A DNA stretch of 64,000 nucleotides from Gynuella sp050296195 (GCF_050296195.1 NZ_JBNKRB010000067.1); one strand, 5' to 3'. Positions 7,508 through 16,590 are shown, counted from the stretch's first letter. A program made the numbers and translations. Notes: generated by a model from the letters alone, not told the origin.

Positions 7508-8887
7508 CTATATATCGTGAATGTTCCTTGAGTTATTCAGGGAATATTCTTCCTGTTGTCCTAACACGATTTTTTTCCATATTTTTTTCAAAAACATTCT
7601 TAGTAGCCATGCACTGCGCACAAGATAAGTCAGACAAAAACTACACCAAACTGCCTCAGGGGTATGTGGAATAAAATGACTGATTAAGAAGAAACAGCAG
7701 AATCCTGCGATAACACTGTTTCTCATATCTCCAGATAGCCTTGCCCCGATAAATACCCCATCCAGCCAAAAAGCCAGAAAAGCCAGCAGTGGCAGTATTT
7801 GTACCCATATAAAGTTGTGACTGATTAAATTCCGTAAATCAGTTTGATTGGTCATCAGGTGAATAATAATGTCTTTGAGTACAATAAATATCAGGCTCAG
7901 GAGAATTGAAAAAACAAATGCCAGTATGCCGGTTGTAACAAGCACTTCTTTAAGTTTTTGTTGATCCCTGGCTCCCAGTGCCAATCCTGTCTGAGCTTCA
8001 GCTGCTGAGGCTGTAGCATCCTGTGTGTTGGATACCAATGTAAATAAAGATAGCAATACTGCGTTCACAGCAAGTGTTTGATCATTGATTTGAGCTGAAA
8101 GTTTATTGAGCCAGGTCACGCTGAATAACAGCAAGAATGAGCGGATAAGCAAGTTAAAGCTGGTCGCCAGCATGGATCTGTAGTAGCCGATATTCAGTAA
8201 CAATTGCCACCTTATTGTCCCTCCCAGGCGTTTGTAGAGTTTTAACAAGGCTATAAAAATAAAGACAACTCCAATGTATTCACTAATGACGGTGCCTAAT
8301 GCAATCCCATCTGTTGACATGTTAAAGCGAAATACCAGTACAACATTGAGCACCAGGTTGATTACCTGAGAAACGGAAACGGTATAGAGGCCAATGCGAG
8401 TATTTTGCATGCCAGTGAAAAAACCAATCAGCATGGAGTTAAAAATCATGGCTGGAATGCCCCAAGCTCGAATTTGCAGGTATATGCGGGCTTGTTGTTC
8501 GACCTCAGGGCTGGAGTTCATGAATTGCAGGCCTATTTCAATCAAAGGTCTGTGCAGCAATAACAACAGAGATATGAGAATACTGGCAATTATGGCGTAT
8601 TGAGTCAGATGGGTTTTGATCTCACTTGAGTTGTGGGCGCCGTAGGCGCTTGAAGTGACACCGGAGAGACCCATAGCCAGAAAATTAAAACCCCAGAAAA
8701 CGAAAGCAATCAAGCTGGAACCCAGAGCTACGCCTGCCAGGAATATCGGGTTATCCAGGTGACCCAATACCGAAGCATCAACCAGGCCCAGTAAAGGGAA
8801 GGACAGGTTGGCTAAAGCCACAGGCCATGCCAGATGAAATGTTTGCTTCCAGGGTAGAGATTTCAGTCTGTTCAACAGTTTTTCCAC
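7508..8887 (-). CDS. MATE family efflux transporter (DinF-like)
   Basis: A 459-residue inner-membrane protein with about twelve predicted helices. The start (HLAWPVALANLSFPLLGLVDASVLGHL) matches the DinF branch of the MATE family, which exports cationic or organic compounds in exchange for H+ or Na+. A second, weaker copy of the helix pattern in the C-terminal half reflects the usual internal duplication. The substrate is unknown. It follows recN on the same strand after about 150 bases, but no LexA box lies directly before it, so any SOS control would need read-through from recN. Confidence 0.88.
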   Translation of the reverse strand: MEKLLNRLKSLPWKQTFHLAWPVALANLSFPLLGLVDASVLGHLDNPIFLAGVALGSSLIAFVFWGFNFLAMGLSGVTSSAYGAHNSSEIKTHLTQYAIIASILISLLLLLHRPLIEIGLQFMNSSPEVEQQARIYLQIRAWGIPAMIFNSMLIGFFTGMQNTRIGLYTVSVSQVINLVLNVVLVFRFNMSTDGIALGTVISEYIGVVFIFIALLKLYKRLGGTIRWQLLLNIGYYRSMLATSFNLLIRSFLLLFSVTWLNKLSAQINDQTLAVNAVLLSLFTLVSNTQDATASAAEAQTGLALGARDQQKLKEVLVTTGILAFVFSILLSLIFIVLKDIIIHLMTNQTDLRNLISHNFIWVQILPLLAFLAFWLDGVFIGARLSGDMRNSVIAGFCCFFLISHFIPHTPEAVWCSFCLTYLVRSAWLLRMFLKKIWKKIVLGQQEEYSLNNSRNIHDI

Positions 8888-8916
8888 ATAAATTATTGAT
8901 TTCGAAGGGATTGCTT

Positions 8917-8991
8917 ATGGCAGTGATGCAGATCGTGGTTGTGGAAGTCAGAACGGGAGATCCAGTTATCGCCAAAACCAAAAGTGTATAG
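8917..8991 (+). CDS. Possible 24-residue small protein (very uncertain)
   Basis: A short frame starting ATG GCA GTG ATG and ending TAG lies in the gap between the MATE and recN genes, on the opposite strand. AAGGGA lies six bases before the ATG. The product would be valine-rich at the start (MAVMQIVVVEV) and basic at the end. There is no recognised family, no clear promoter and no terminator; it may well be chance. Confidence 0.15.
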   Translation: MAVMQIVVVEVRTGDPVIAKTKSV

Positions 8992-9041
8992 CGTGTTTTT
9001 TGAAATACGGCAATTGTGATGGGTATTTCAGTAGAATATTG

Positions 9042-10724
9042 TTAGTGCATTTTTTGCCCATTTACCAACATTTCCTGAGCATGCGCAATGGTTTGCGGGG
9101 TCAGTTCCACTCCTCCCAATAGTCTTGCCACTTCATCTACGCGACAGTTTTCTGTTACATAATTGAGTTTAACTTCGGTGTTGCCTGAACGGGTAATGGC
9201 TTTACTAACCTGTATGTGATGATGCCCCAGACTAGCGACCTGCGGCTGATGAGTAACACAGAGTACCTGACCTTTCTCGCCCAGGTGACGCAACATCCTG
9301 CCTACGATTTCAGAAGTGGCACCGCTGATTCCAACGTCAACTTCATCAAAGATCAGTGTTGGTATCTGGCTTTTTTGGGCACAAACGACCTGTATTGCAA
9401 GGCTTATACGTGAGAGTTCGCCCCCGGATGCTATTTTTTGAATAGGACCAAAAGACAGCCCAGCGTTGGTTTGTATAAGAAATTCAATTTCTTCGTTGCC
9501 AAAGATGGCAAAGCGTTTGTCTGCCAGGGGAGTCAGTTGTACTTTCAACTGAGCTCCTTTCATGGATAGCAATTGGAGCTGTTGAGTAACTTCTTTTGCC
9601 AGTCTGGTACTCGCTTTGGTACGTTTTTCAGTAAGCTGACTGCTCAGCTGCTGATGAGCATCCTGGAGTTCTTCGAGTTCTTTGTTCCATTGTTCCAGAT
9701 TGAATTCATCATCTTTCAAGGACTCGGACTCCTTTACTAATGCCCGAAATGTCTCCAATAGCTGGTCAGGATGGATCTGGTGTTTTCTGGCCAGGTCGTA
9801 AATGGTGGCCAGACGTTGATCCACATCAGCCAGACGACGTTGGTCAACTTCGAAGTTATCAAGAAAGTTGCTTAGTTCTTTCAGGCCATCATCAATCATG
9901 ATTTGTGCTGATGAAAAAGTTTCTAAGATATCTCTGAGTTGTTCTGATTTTAACGTCTGTAATTGTTGATTCAGAGATCGTAATGCATCCAGAATTCCTG
10001 GGGTGGATTCATTTCCCTCGCAGCTGGAAATGACCTGGCTCAGTGTCTTGACCGTGTTTTCACCATTGGCCAGCAGTGTTTGTTCTTGCTCAAGTGCCTG
10101 CAATTCGTTGTCCTTAAGGTCTAATGCCTCCAACTCATCGAGTTGATATTGCAATAGTTGCAGGCGAGCGGACTTTTCGTCTTGCGCTTTCTGAGTTTGT
10201 TGGACCTTTTGGTGGAGTTTTCGCCATTCCTGATAAGCATCAGCCACTTTTTTTGCTAGCTTTTCGTGGCCACCGAATTCATCCAACAGACGGCGCTGGA
10301 CATCAGTATTCAGAAGCGAATGGTGTTCATGCTGGTTATGGAGATCAATAACCAGGTCTCCCAGCTCTTTTAATTGTTGGGCTGGTACCGGTTTTCCGTT
10401 AATAAATGCTCTGGAGCGGCCCTCAGAAGTGATAACTCTTCTCAACACACATTCTGCTTCGCCATTTTCAAGCGCCTGGGTGATTAGCCATGCTTTTGCA
10501 GATGGAATGTGCTCTAACATGAAGGTTGCTGATATATCCGCTTTTTCTGCTCCTGGACGGACAACACCACTCTCGGCCCGGTTGCCCAGCGCATAACCAA
10601 GGGCGTCGAGCATGATGGATTTGCCGGCTCCGGTTTCACCGGTAACAGCTGTCATTCCTTTATGAAGTTCAATATTCAGTTCGGAAACAATCGTAAAGTT
10701 GCTGATGTGAAGATGGGTAAGCAC
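9042..10724 (-). CDS. recN: DNA repair protein RecN
   Basis: A 560-residue SMC-like ATPase that acts early in double-strand break repair. The N-terminal Walker A is GETGAGKS within TAVTGETGAGKSIMLDALGYAL; a long coiled coil occupies the middle; the C-terminal half holds the ABC signature (LSRISLAIQVV) and Walker B (TLIFDEVDVGISG). The start is taken as GTG at 10724 (then LTHLHISNF, the family N-terminus), with AGGTGA just before it. The longer open frame to 10826 would run through the LexA box and is not credible as coding. Divergent from grpE. Confidence 0.95.
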   Translation of the reverse strand: MLTHLHISNFTIVSELNIELHKGMTAVTGETGAGKSIMLDALGYALGNRAESGVVRPGAEKADISATFMLEHIPSAKAWLITQALENGEAECVLRRVITSEGRSRAFINGKPVPAQQLKELGDLVIDLHNQHEHHSLLNTDVQRRLLDEFGGHEKLAKKVADAYQEWRKLHQKVQQTQKAQDEKSARLQLLQYQLDELEALDLKDNELQALEQEQTLLANGENTVKTLSQVISSCEGNESTPGILDALRSLNQQLQTLKSEQLRDILETFSSAQIMIDDGLKELSNFLDNFEVDQRRLADVDQRLATIYDLARKHQIHPDQLLETFRALVKESESLKDDEFNLEQWNKELEELQDAHQQLSSQLTEKRTKASTRLAKEVTQQLQLLSMKGAQLKVQLTPLADKRFAIFGNEEIEFLIQTNAGLSFGPIQKIASGGELSRISLAIQVVCAQKSQIPTLIFDEVDVGISGATSEIVGRMLRHLGEKGQVLCVTHQPQVASLGHHHIQVSKAITRSGNTEVKLNYVTENCRVDEVARLLGGVELTPQTIAHAQEMLVNGQKMH

Positions 10725-10749
10725 AGTTTCACCTGTTTGAATATATATA

Positions 10750-10765
10750 CTGTCTATAAATACAG
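10750..10765 (-). promoter_or_regulatory. LexA binding site (SOS box) of recN
   Basis: CTGTCTATAAATACAG fits the LexA consensus CTG-N10-CAG with an AT-rich centre, extended by TA on both sides. It lies 25 bases before the recN GTG start, where it would block transcription. RecN is a standard LexA regulon member in this group, which supports the site and the start choice. Confidence 0.9.
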
Positions 10766-10788
10766 TATAGAACAATGAAGTGCAACTG

Positions 10789-10815
10789 TTGAAATTGACT
10801 TCAATGACCCGATAT
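10789..10815 (+). promoter_or_regulatory. Predicted heat-shock (sigma-32) promoter of grpE
   Basis: TTGAAA (10789-10794), a 13-base spacer and CCCGATAT (10808-10815) match the sigma-32 pattern TTGAAA-N13-CCCCATNT with one mismatch in the CCCC block. It lies 45 bases before the grpE start. Confidence 0.72.
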
Positions 10816-10860
10816 AAGTGCGCCATTAACTGGTTATATTAACTTCGGAGAATACTAGAG

Positions 10861-11463
10861 ATGACAACAGAAAATCAGACTGTTGATCAGGGGGCGGGAG
10901 AAGGCCAATCTGAAGAGCTGCTTCAGCAGGAATCACAACCTGAGCAGCAGGGAGCTGCTGATGAAACTGTCGATGGGACGGAAGGTGGCGGTGAGGCTGC
11001 CGAAGAAATCGCAGCCCTGAAAGAACAACTGTTACGGGTTCATGCGGATATGCAGAATCTTCGTCGACGTATGGAAAAAGATGTTGAGGCGGCCCATAAG
11101 TTCGGTCAGGAGAAACTGATTAAGGAGCTGTTGCCGGTTATGGATAATCTGGAACGGGCACTGGAGGCTGCGCCGCAGGAAGAGCGTGATTCAAACCCTG
11201 TTCTCGAAGGGGTTAATATGACACTGGGATTGTTTACCAGTGCTCTTAATAAGTCTGATGTGCAAGCTATCAACCCTGAAGGGGAGCCTTTTGACCCGCA
11301 GTTACATCAGGCAATGTCTATGGTTGATAACCCTGAAGTTGAACCCAATACCGTAATTGCCGTTATGCAAAAAGGGTATACATTGTCAGGTCGTCTGGTG
11401 CGTCCGGCAATGGTAATGGTCAGTAAAGGTGGTGGTCAAAAAACAATCGATGAGCAGGCTTGA
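10861..11463 (+). CDS. grpE: Nucleotide exchange factor GrpE
   Basis: A 200-residue co-chaperone that releases ADP from DnaK. An acidic, Gln/Glu-rich N-terminus (residues 1-50) leads into the long dimer helix (IAALKEQLLRVHADMQNLRRRMEKDV) and then the beta-wing domain (LHQAMSMVDNPEVEPNTVIAVMQKGYTL with RPAMVMVS). The start follows an upstream GGAG (position 10846). It heads a grpE-dnaK-dnaJ series behind a sigma-32-type promoter. Confidence 0.97.
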   Translation: MTTENQTVDQGAGEGQSEELLQQESQPEQQGAADETVDGTEGGGEAAEEIAALKEQLLRVHADMQNLRRRMEKDVEAAHKFGQEKLIKELLPVMDNLERALEAAPQEERDSNPVLEGVNMTLGLFTSALNKSDVQAINPEGEPFDPQLHQAMSMVDNPEVEPNTVIAVMQKGYTLSGRLVRPAMVMVSKGGGQKTIDEQA

Positions 11464-11546
11464 AAGCCTTACAAAAAGCCCAATTATTCTGGCAAGCAAT
11501 GAGAATTCGGGTAAAACCCCATCTAGAATTTAGGAGATAGTGAAAT

Positions 11547-13472
11547 ATGGCAAAGATTATTGGTATTGACCTGGGAACCACCAATTCCTGTGTCTCTATT
11601 ATGGACGGAGACAAAGTAAAAGTTGTTGAGAACTCTGAAGGTGATCGTACAACTCCCTCGATTGTGGCATTTACCGACGATGGAGAGGTATTGGTTGGTC
11701 AACCTGCTAAACGGCAAGCGGTTACCAATCCGACCAACACACTTTTTGCGGTTAAGCGTCTGATTGGTCGTCGTTTTGAGGACGATGTTGTGCAAAAAGA
11801 CATCAACATGGTTCCTTATAAGATTGTCAAAGCAGACAATGGCGATGCATGGGTGGAAGCAAAAGGCGACAAAAAAGCGCCTCCCCAGGTATCTGCTGAA
11901 GTTTTGAAAAAAATGAAAAAGACTGCCGAAGACTTTTTGGGCGAAAAAATCACAGAAGCAGTGATTACTGTTCCCGCATACTTTAACGACAGTCAGCGTC
12001 AGGCAACTAAAGATGCTGGTAAAATTGCCGGCTTGGATGTAAAACGGATTATCAACGAGCCAACCGCAGCAGCGCTGGCTTATGGTATGGATAAAGGCAA
12101 AGGTGACCGGACCATCGCAGTATATGACCTTGGTGGTGGTACCTTTGATATTTCCATTATTGAAATTGCTGACGTTGATGGCGAAACCCAATTCGAGGTT
12201 CTTTCGACCAATGGCGATACCTTTTTAGGTGGTGAGGATTTCGACCTTCGTTTGATTAATTATCTGGCAGAAGAATTCAAGAAAGACTCTGGTATTGACT
12301 TGAAAGGTGATCCTTTGGCGATGCAAAGGCTTAAAGAAGCCGCAGAGAAGGCCAAGGTTGAGTTGTCTTCCAGTCAGCAGACAGATGTGAATTTGCCATA
12401 TATTACCGCTGATGCAAGTGGGCCGAAGCATTTGAATGTTAAGGTAACCCGGGCAAAACTAGAAAGTCTGGTTGAAGACTTGGTTAACCGTTCTTTAGAG
12501 CCTGTCAAAATTGCTTTAAAAGATGCCGATCAGGAAATTTCTGATATTGACGAAATTATTCTGGTTGGTGGTCAAACTCGTATGCCTCTGGTACAGAGCA
12601 AGGTTAAAGACTTCTTCGGTAAAGAAGCCCGTAAAGATGTAAATCCTGATGAAGCTGTGGCCATTGGTGCTGCTATTCAGGGGGCTGTACTGGCTGGTGA
12701 TGTCAAAGATGTTCTATTGTTGGATGTGACGCCTTTGACTCTGGGCATTGAGACAATGGGCGGTGTATCTACTCCGTTGATTGAGAAAAATACAACTATT
12801 CCGACTAAGAAAACACAAGTGTTTTCAACCGCAGATGACAATCAGACCGCAGTGACTATTCATGTGTTACAGGGTGAACGTAAAATGTCCTCCCAGAACA
12901 AGTCGCTTGGCAGATTTGATTTATCTGATATTCCACCTGCGCCTCGTGGTGTACCGCAAATTGAAGTTGCATTTGATATTGACGCCAACGGTATTTTGCA
13001 TGTGTCGGCCAAGGATAAGGGGACTGGAAAAGAACAGTCCATCGTTATTAAAGCATCTTCGGGTTTGAGTGATGATGAAATCGATAAGATGGTAAAAGAT
13101 GCAGAAGCTCATGCTGACGAAGACCGCAAATTTGAAGAGCTTGTGCAGGTTAGAAATACAGGGGATGGTCTTGTTCACGCAACTCGGAAAACGTTGGAGG
13201 AAGCGGGAGACAAAATCGACTCTGAGGAGAAAGCCGCTATAGAAAAAGCCATTGAAGAGCTGGAAGCTGCTTTGAAGACCGATGATAAGGATGATATTGA
13301 AGCGAAAACCAAAGCATTGTCCGATGCTTCAGCGAATATGGCACAGAAGCTGTATGCTGAGCAGTCAGCTAAAGATGCTGGTGCGGCAGAACAAGCTCAG
13401 GAAGGATCTTCCTCATCTGCAGGTGATGATGCGGTGGATGCTGAGTTTGAAGAGGTTAAGGACGATAAATAA
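11547..13472 (+). CDS. dnaK: Chaperone protein DnaK (Hsp70)
   Basis: A 641-residue Hsp70 of normal length. It binds exposed hydrophobic segments of client proteins in an ATP-driven cycle with DnaJ and GrpE. Visible landmarks are the N-terminal phosphate loop IGIDLGTTNSC, the second phosphate motif YDLGGGTFDISI, the adenosine motif LVGGQTRMP, the interdomain linker VLLLDVTPL and the acidic C-terminus ending EEVKDDK. TAGGAGATA precedes the ATG. An 83-base gap separates it from grpE with no evident terminator, so the two are probably co-transcribed. Confidence 0.99.
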   Translation: MAKIIGIDLGTTNSCVSIMDGDKVKVVENSEGDRTTPSIVAFTDDGEVLVGQPAKRQAVTNPTNTLFAVKRLIGRRFEDDVVQKDINMVPYKIVKADNGDAWVEAKGDKKAPPQVSAEVLKKMKKTAEDFLGEKITEAVITVPAYFNDSQRQATKDAGKIAGLDVKRIINEPTAAALAYGMDKGKGDRTIAVYDLGGGTFDISIIEIADVDGETQFEVLSTNGDTFLGGEDFDLRLINYLAEEFKKDSGIDLKGDPLAMQRLKEAAEKAKVELSSSQQTDVNLPYITADASGPKHLNVKVTRAKLESLVEDLVNRSLEPVKIALKDADQEISDIDEIILVGGQTRMPLVQSKVKDFFGKEARKDVNPDEAVAIGAAIQGAVLAGDVKDVLLLDVTPLTLGIETMGGVSTPLIEKNTTIPTKKTQVFSTADDNQTAVTIHVLQGERKMSSQNKSLGRFDLSDIPPAPRGVPQIEVAFDIDANGILHVSAKDKGTGKEQSIVIKASSGLSDDEIDKMVKDAEAHADEDRKFEELVQVRNTGDGLVHATRKTLEEAGDKIDSEEKAAIEKAIEELEAALKTDDKDDIEAKTKALSDASANMAQKLYAEQSAKDAGAAEQAQEGSSSSAGDDAVDAEFEEVKDDK

Positions 13473-13491
13473 GGTATAAGTGTTTAAGTTG

Positions 13492-13509
13492 AGGCGGCCT
13501 TAGCCGCCT
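13492..13509 (+). terminator. Weak hairpin between dnaK and dnaJ
   Basis: AGGCGGC and GCCGCCT form a seven-base-pair stem with a four-base loop, followed by TAATTA and not by a proper T-run. It may attenuate transcription or protect the dnaK mRNA 3' end, lowering dnaJ expression relative to dnaK. Confidence 0.45.
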
Positions 13510-13535
13510 TAATTACGTGGATTGAACCAAAGCAT

Positions 13536-14657
13536 ATGTCGAAACGAGACTACTACGAAGTCCTGGGTGTTGCCAAAGGCACCGATCCCAAAGAGATAAA
13601 AAAGGCCTACCGTAAGCTGGCTATGAAATTCCACCCGGATCGTAATCCAGGGGACGCTGAAGCAGAGCATAAGTTCAAGGAAATCAGTGAAGCTTATGAG
13701 GTGTTGGCGGACGACCAAAAGCGTGCCGCATATGATCAGTTTGGTCATGCCGGTGTGGATGGTCAGGGTGGATTTGGTGGCCAAAGTGGTGGCCATGGTA
13801 GCTTTAGCGATATTTTCGGTGATGTTTTCGGGGATATATTTGGTAATGCTGCGGGTGGACGTCGCTCTCATGTTCAAAGGGGAAGTGATCTCCGATACGA
13901 TCTTGAGCTGTCTCTGGAAGAGGCTGTCAGAGGAATAGACAAGCGCCTCCAGGTGCCAACACTGGTTTCATGTAAATCCTGTGATGGTTCAGGTGCTAAG
14001 AAAGGTAGCGGCACTACATCATGTACAACGTGTGGTGGTGTTGGCCAGGTTCGAATGCAGCAGGGATTTTTCTCTGTGCAGCAGACATGTCCAACCTGTA
14101 GTGGTTCCGGCAAGGTCATTAAGGATCCATGTCAGGTTTGTCACGGACGTGGTGCTGTGCGTGAAACCAAAACCCTGAATGTAAAAATCCCTGCTGGTGT
14201 TGATACCGGTGACCGTATTCGGCTTTCGGGAGAGGGTGAAGCTGGTTTGCATGGTGGACCTGCTGGAGACCTATATGTCCAGGTGCATGTCAAAGAACAT
14301 TCTATATTTGTTCGTGACGGGGCTAATTTGCACTGTGAGGTACCAATTAGTTTTGCAGATGCGGCTTTAGGTGGTGAGCTTGAAGTTCCGACTTTGGATG
14401 GCCGTGTCAAACTCAAAATCCCACCTGAAACTCAAACCGGCAAACTATTTCGTTTGCGTGGTAAGGGGGTAAAACCCATACGCTCTACGGTAATGGGTGA
14501 CCTGATATGTAAGGTGGTGGTTGAAACGCCGGTTAAGCTGAATGAGTCTCAAAAAGAGTTACTCAGAAAGTTTCAGGAATCGATGGAAGGTAAATCGCAT
14601 TCTCCCAGAACCAAAACATGGTTTGATGGGGTTAAAAAGTTTTTTGAAGAGATGTAG
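13536..14657 (+). CDS. dnaJ: Chaperone protein DnaJ (Hsp40)
   Basis: A 373-residue type I Hsp40 that delivers clients to DnaK and stimulates its ATPase. The J domain (residues 1-70) has the essential HPD at KFHPDRNPG. A Gly/Phe-rich linker follows, then the zinc-binding domain with all four CxxCxGxG repeats (CKSCDGSG, CTTCGGVG, CPTCSGSG, CQVCHGRG), then the two C-terminal client-binding domains. It lies 63 bases after dnaK and ends at a strong terminator. Confidence 0.98.
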   Translation: MSKRDYYEVLGVAKGTDPKEIKKAYRKLAMKFHPDRNPGDAEAEHKFKEISEAYEVLADDQKRAAYDQFGHAGVDGQGGFGGQSGGHGSFSDIFGDVFGDIFGNAAGGRRSHVQRGSDLRYDLELSLEEAVRGIDKRLQVPTLVSCKSCDGSGAKKGSGTTSCTTCGGVGQVRMQQGFFSVQQTCPTCSGSGKVIKDPCQVCHGRGAVRETKTLNVKIPAGVDTGDRIRLSGEGEAGLHGGPAGDLYVQVHVKEHSIFVRDGANLHCEVPISFADAALGGELEVPTLDGRVKLKIPPETQTGKLFRLRGKGVKPIRSTVMGDLICKVVVETPVKLNESQKELLRKFQESMEGKSHSPRTKTWFDGVKKFFEEM

Positions 14658-14682
14658 TGTCGCTTAAAATAAGCATGTTACA

Positions 14683-14713
14683 AAAAAGAGAGGCTATCAG
14701 CCTCTCTTTTTTT
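14683..14713 (+). terminator. Intrinsic terminator after dnaJ
   Basis: AGAGAGGCT and AGCCTCTCT form a nine-base-pair stem around ATC and are followed by seven or more T. It ends the grpE-dnaK-dnaJ transcript. Confidence 0.9.
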
Positions 14714-15341
14714 GCCTGTTGATTTGACTATGTCAAGGTAAAGTGCCTTCTGTTGACGGCGAATGCTATTGACTTTTATTTGTTCTCTATATACGTTTCA
14801 GCTAAAGCTTAAAAATAACAATAAAATCAATGAGATATAAAAAAATCAAAACTTTATAGTCCTTTGGGGTTGTATATTTTTAATAGTGTGTCTTTCTCGG
14901 AGACTTTTTTGAGTCTTGTTCATCTTTCGTTTAGCTTGTTTTTTGGTGCTGATATTAGGTGGAAACTCAATACTTAAATACGTAAATTTTCGACTCTAAG
15001 TGTCAGAAATAAATAAAAAAAATGTATTTGATGGCTTGACCAAAAATATAGCCTCTGGTTTGATAGGAACTCTTGCCAACTTTAGGTGTCGTTAGCTTGT
15101 TAGGAGTTTTGCACAACTGTCATTGAGCTATCTCAAGATAGTTGTAAAGAAGGAATAAGGTTTGGCTTTTATTTTTGCAATGAGTGTGTAATATGGCCGT
15201 TGCAAATTTTATAACGATAAAAGAGATAACTAGCGTTTTTGCCTTTCTGTTTTGCTCAAACGAAAGAAGCATTAATGACCGGTTATTCAATATAGTCTGT
15301 CCGGTAAAATCCGGGTTGATAATAATAAAGGGGAATCTTGA
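14714..15341. other. Long AT-rich gap before the porin gene
   Basis: About 630 bases without a plausible coding frame. A weak stem (GTCTT with GAGAC, about 14889-14903) followed by six T looks like a small terminator, and TTGACG/TTGACT sequences occur near 14753-14776, so a short untranslated RNA between them is possible but unproven. A small hairpin (GCTATC-TCAA-GATAGT) lies near 15126-15141. The right half presumably carries the porin promoter and regulatory sites, but no single promoter stands out. Confidence 0.4.
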
Positions 15342-16541
15342 ATGAAAGCGATTAAGATTGCTTCTGGTTTTGCAGTGACAGCTTTGGCTGCTGCAATCAC
15401 CGGACAAGCTGCTGCTGCCGATACAGAAACATCATATACTTTCTATGGCACTATGAGTGCTGGTGCAGTTTTTGATTTCAAGGGTGATGACACCCGTGAT
15501 GTCGATACTCTGGAAGATGATGATGGTGATGATGATATTGATGATGGTGACTTCTATGGTCTGATGATGGATCTGGATGTTGTTCATGGTCCTTTCTCTG
15601 CCAATATTAGTATTGATGGTATCAAAACAGCCGGTAATCAGACAGCCGAAGTAACTGTTAATGATATTATCGTTACTGATGGTCCTATTTCTTTTGGTCA
15701 GGTTGGAGAGGTTACTGTAACCGATGAGTATATCGGTGCTGAAGAAGCAGAAATGGAAGATGGTGACGATTTTGAGCCCGATGTTGGAATTCGTTACTCT
15801 GCTAATGGGTTGAGTGTGCAACTTGAAGGTGCTGATGCAGATAGTGCTGGTACAGATGGCCAAGGTAACGAATTCGATGATAATCTGGCGCACGACAAAA
15901 TCGACTTCGGTTTAGGTGTTAACTACCATTATGAAATGGACACCGTTACTTTAGATGTTGAAGCTCAATATCTGGATAATGGGAATGCTGGTGGTGAGAC
16001 TGTTTCTTCTACTTTTATTGGGGCGGGAGTAACAGCTGATTTGGGAATGGTAACATTAAAGGCTGCATTGAATAGCGTTGCTGGCGATGGTCAAATTCAA
16101 GCTAATTCTGGTCTAAATGAAGACACAGAGTTTGCTGTCCAGGCTGATGTTAACATTACTGATACTATTAGCGCCTATGCGGTTGTTCTTGATAACAGCA
16201 CTGAAACCGATGATGGTCTTGAGGTAGAAGTCGGAGGTGCGGCTGGCTTTGGTTCAATTACCGTTTCTGGTTACTACTTTAATGATGGTCTTGATGATAG
16301 CGGCGACATACTCTATGGTGAAGTTGCTTATGCTCAAGACGCTTATGCAGCATATGCTGAGGTCGAAGTTGATGATCTGGATGCGGAAGATGTTGATTCT
16401 CCAGCTATCGGTCTGGGCGTTTCTTACACCAGTGAAGTAGGTGTTGTTTACGCTGCTGACTACGACTATCAGTCCAAGAAAAAAGAGGCTGACGTGTCAA
16501 CTACTAACAAAATTGAACTGTCTGCTTCTTACTCTTTCTAA
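15342..16541 (+). CDS. Acidic outer-membrane porin
   Basis: A 399-residue protein with a signal peptide (cleavage near residue 26, after QAAAA), alternating beta-strand patterns throughout and a C-terminal SASYSF ending in Phe, the recognition signal for BAM-dependent barrels. It resembles the general Gram-negative porin family. It is extremely acidic: about 15 of the residues 45-70 are Asp or Glu, a cluster that probably forms a loop at the first strands. It stands alone between a long 5' gap and a strong terminator, as expected for a highly expressed porin. Substrate selectivity is unknown; the negative charge would favour cations. Confidence 0.8.
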   Translation: MKAIKIASGFAVTALAAAITGQAAAADTETSYTFYGTMSAGAVFDFKGDDTRDVDTLEDDDGDDDIDDGDFYGLMMDLDVVHGPFSANISIDGIKTAGNQTAEVTVNDIIVTDGPISFGQVGEVTVTDEYIGAEEAEMEDGDDFEPDVGIRYSANGLSVQLEGADADSAGTDGQGNEFDDNLAHDKIDFGLGVNYHYEMDTVTLDVEAQYLDNGNAGGETVSSTFIGAGVTADLGMVTLKAALNSVAGDGQIQANSGLNEDTEFAVQADVNITDTISAYAVVLDNSTETDDGLEVEVGGAAGFGSITVSGYYFNDGLDDSGDILYGEVAYAQDAYAAYAEVEVDDLDAEDVDSPAIGLGVSYTSEVGVVYAADYDYQSKKKEADVSTTNKIELSASYSF

Positions 16542-16557
16542 GAAGTCTTTCAGTGAT

Positions 16558-16587
16558 AAAAAAGCCAGCAATCGCTGGCTTTTTTTG
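16558..16587 (+). terminator. Intrinsic terminator after the porin gene
   Basis: AGCCAGC and GCTGGCT (16563-16569 and 16574-16580) with a four-base loop, followed by seven T. A-rich bases before the stem may let it serve the convergent LysR gene too. Confidence 0.88.
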
Positions 16588-16590
16588 TGC

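Noticed and set aside
11523..12191. Minus-strand 222-residue frame
   Set aside because: Antisense of dnaK; low-complexity translation and no binding site. DnaK coding is certain.
15432..15893. Minus-strand 153-residue frame rich in Ile and Thr
   Set aside because: Antisense of the porin gene; the bias mirrors the repeated GAT/GGT codons of the acidic loop.
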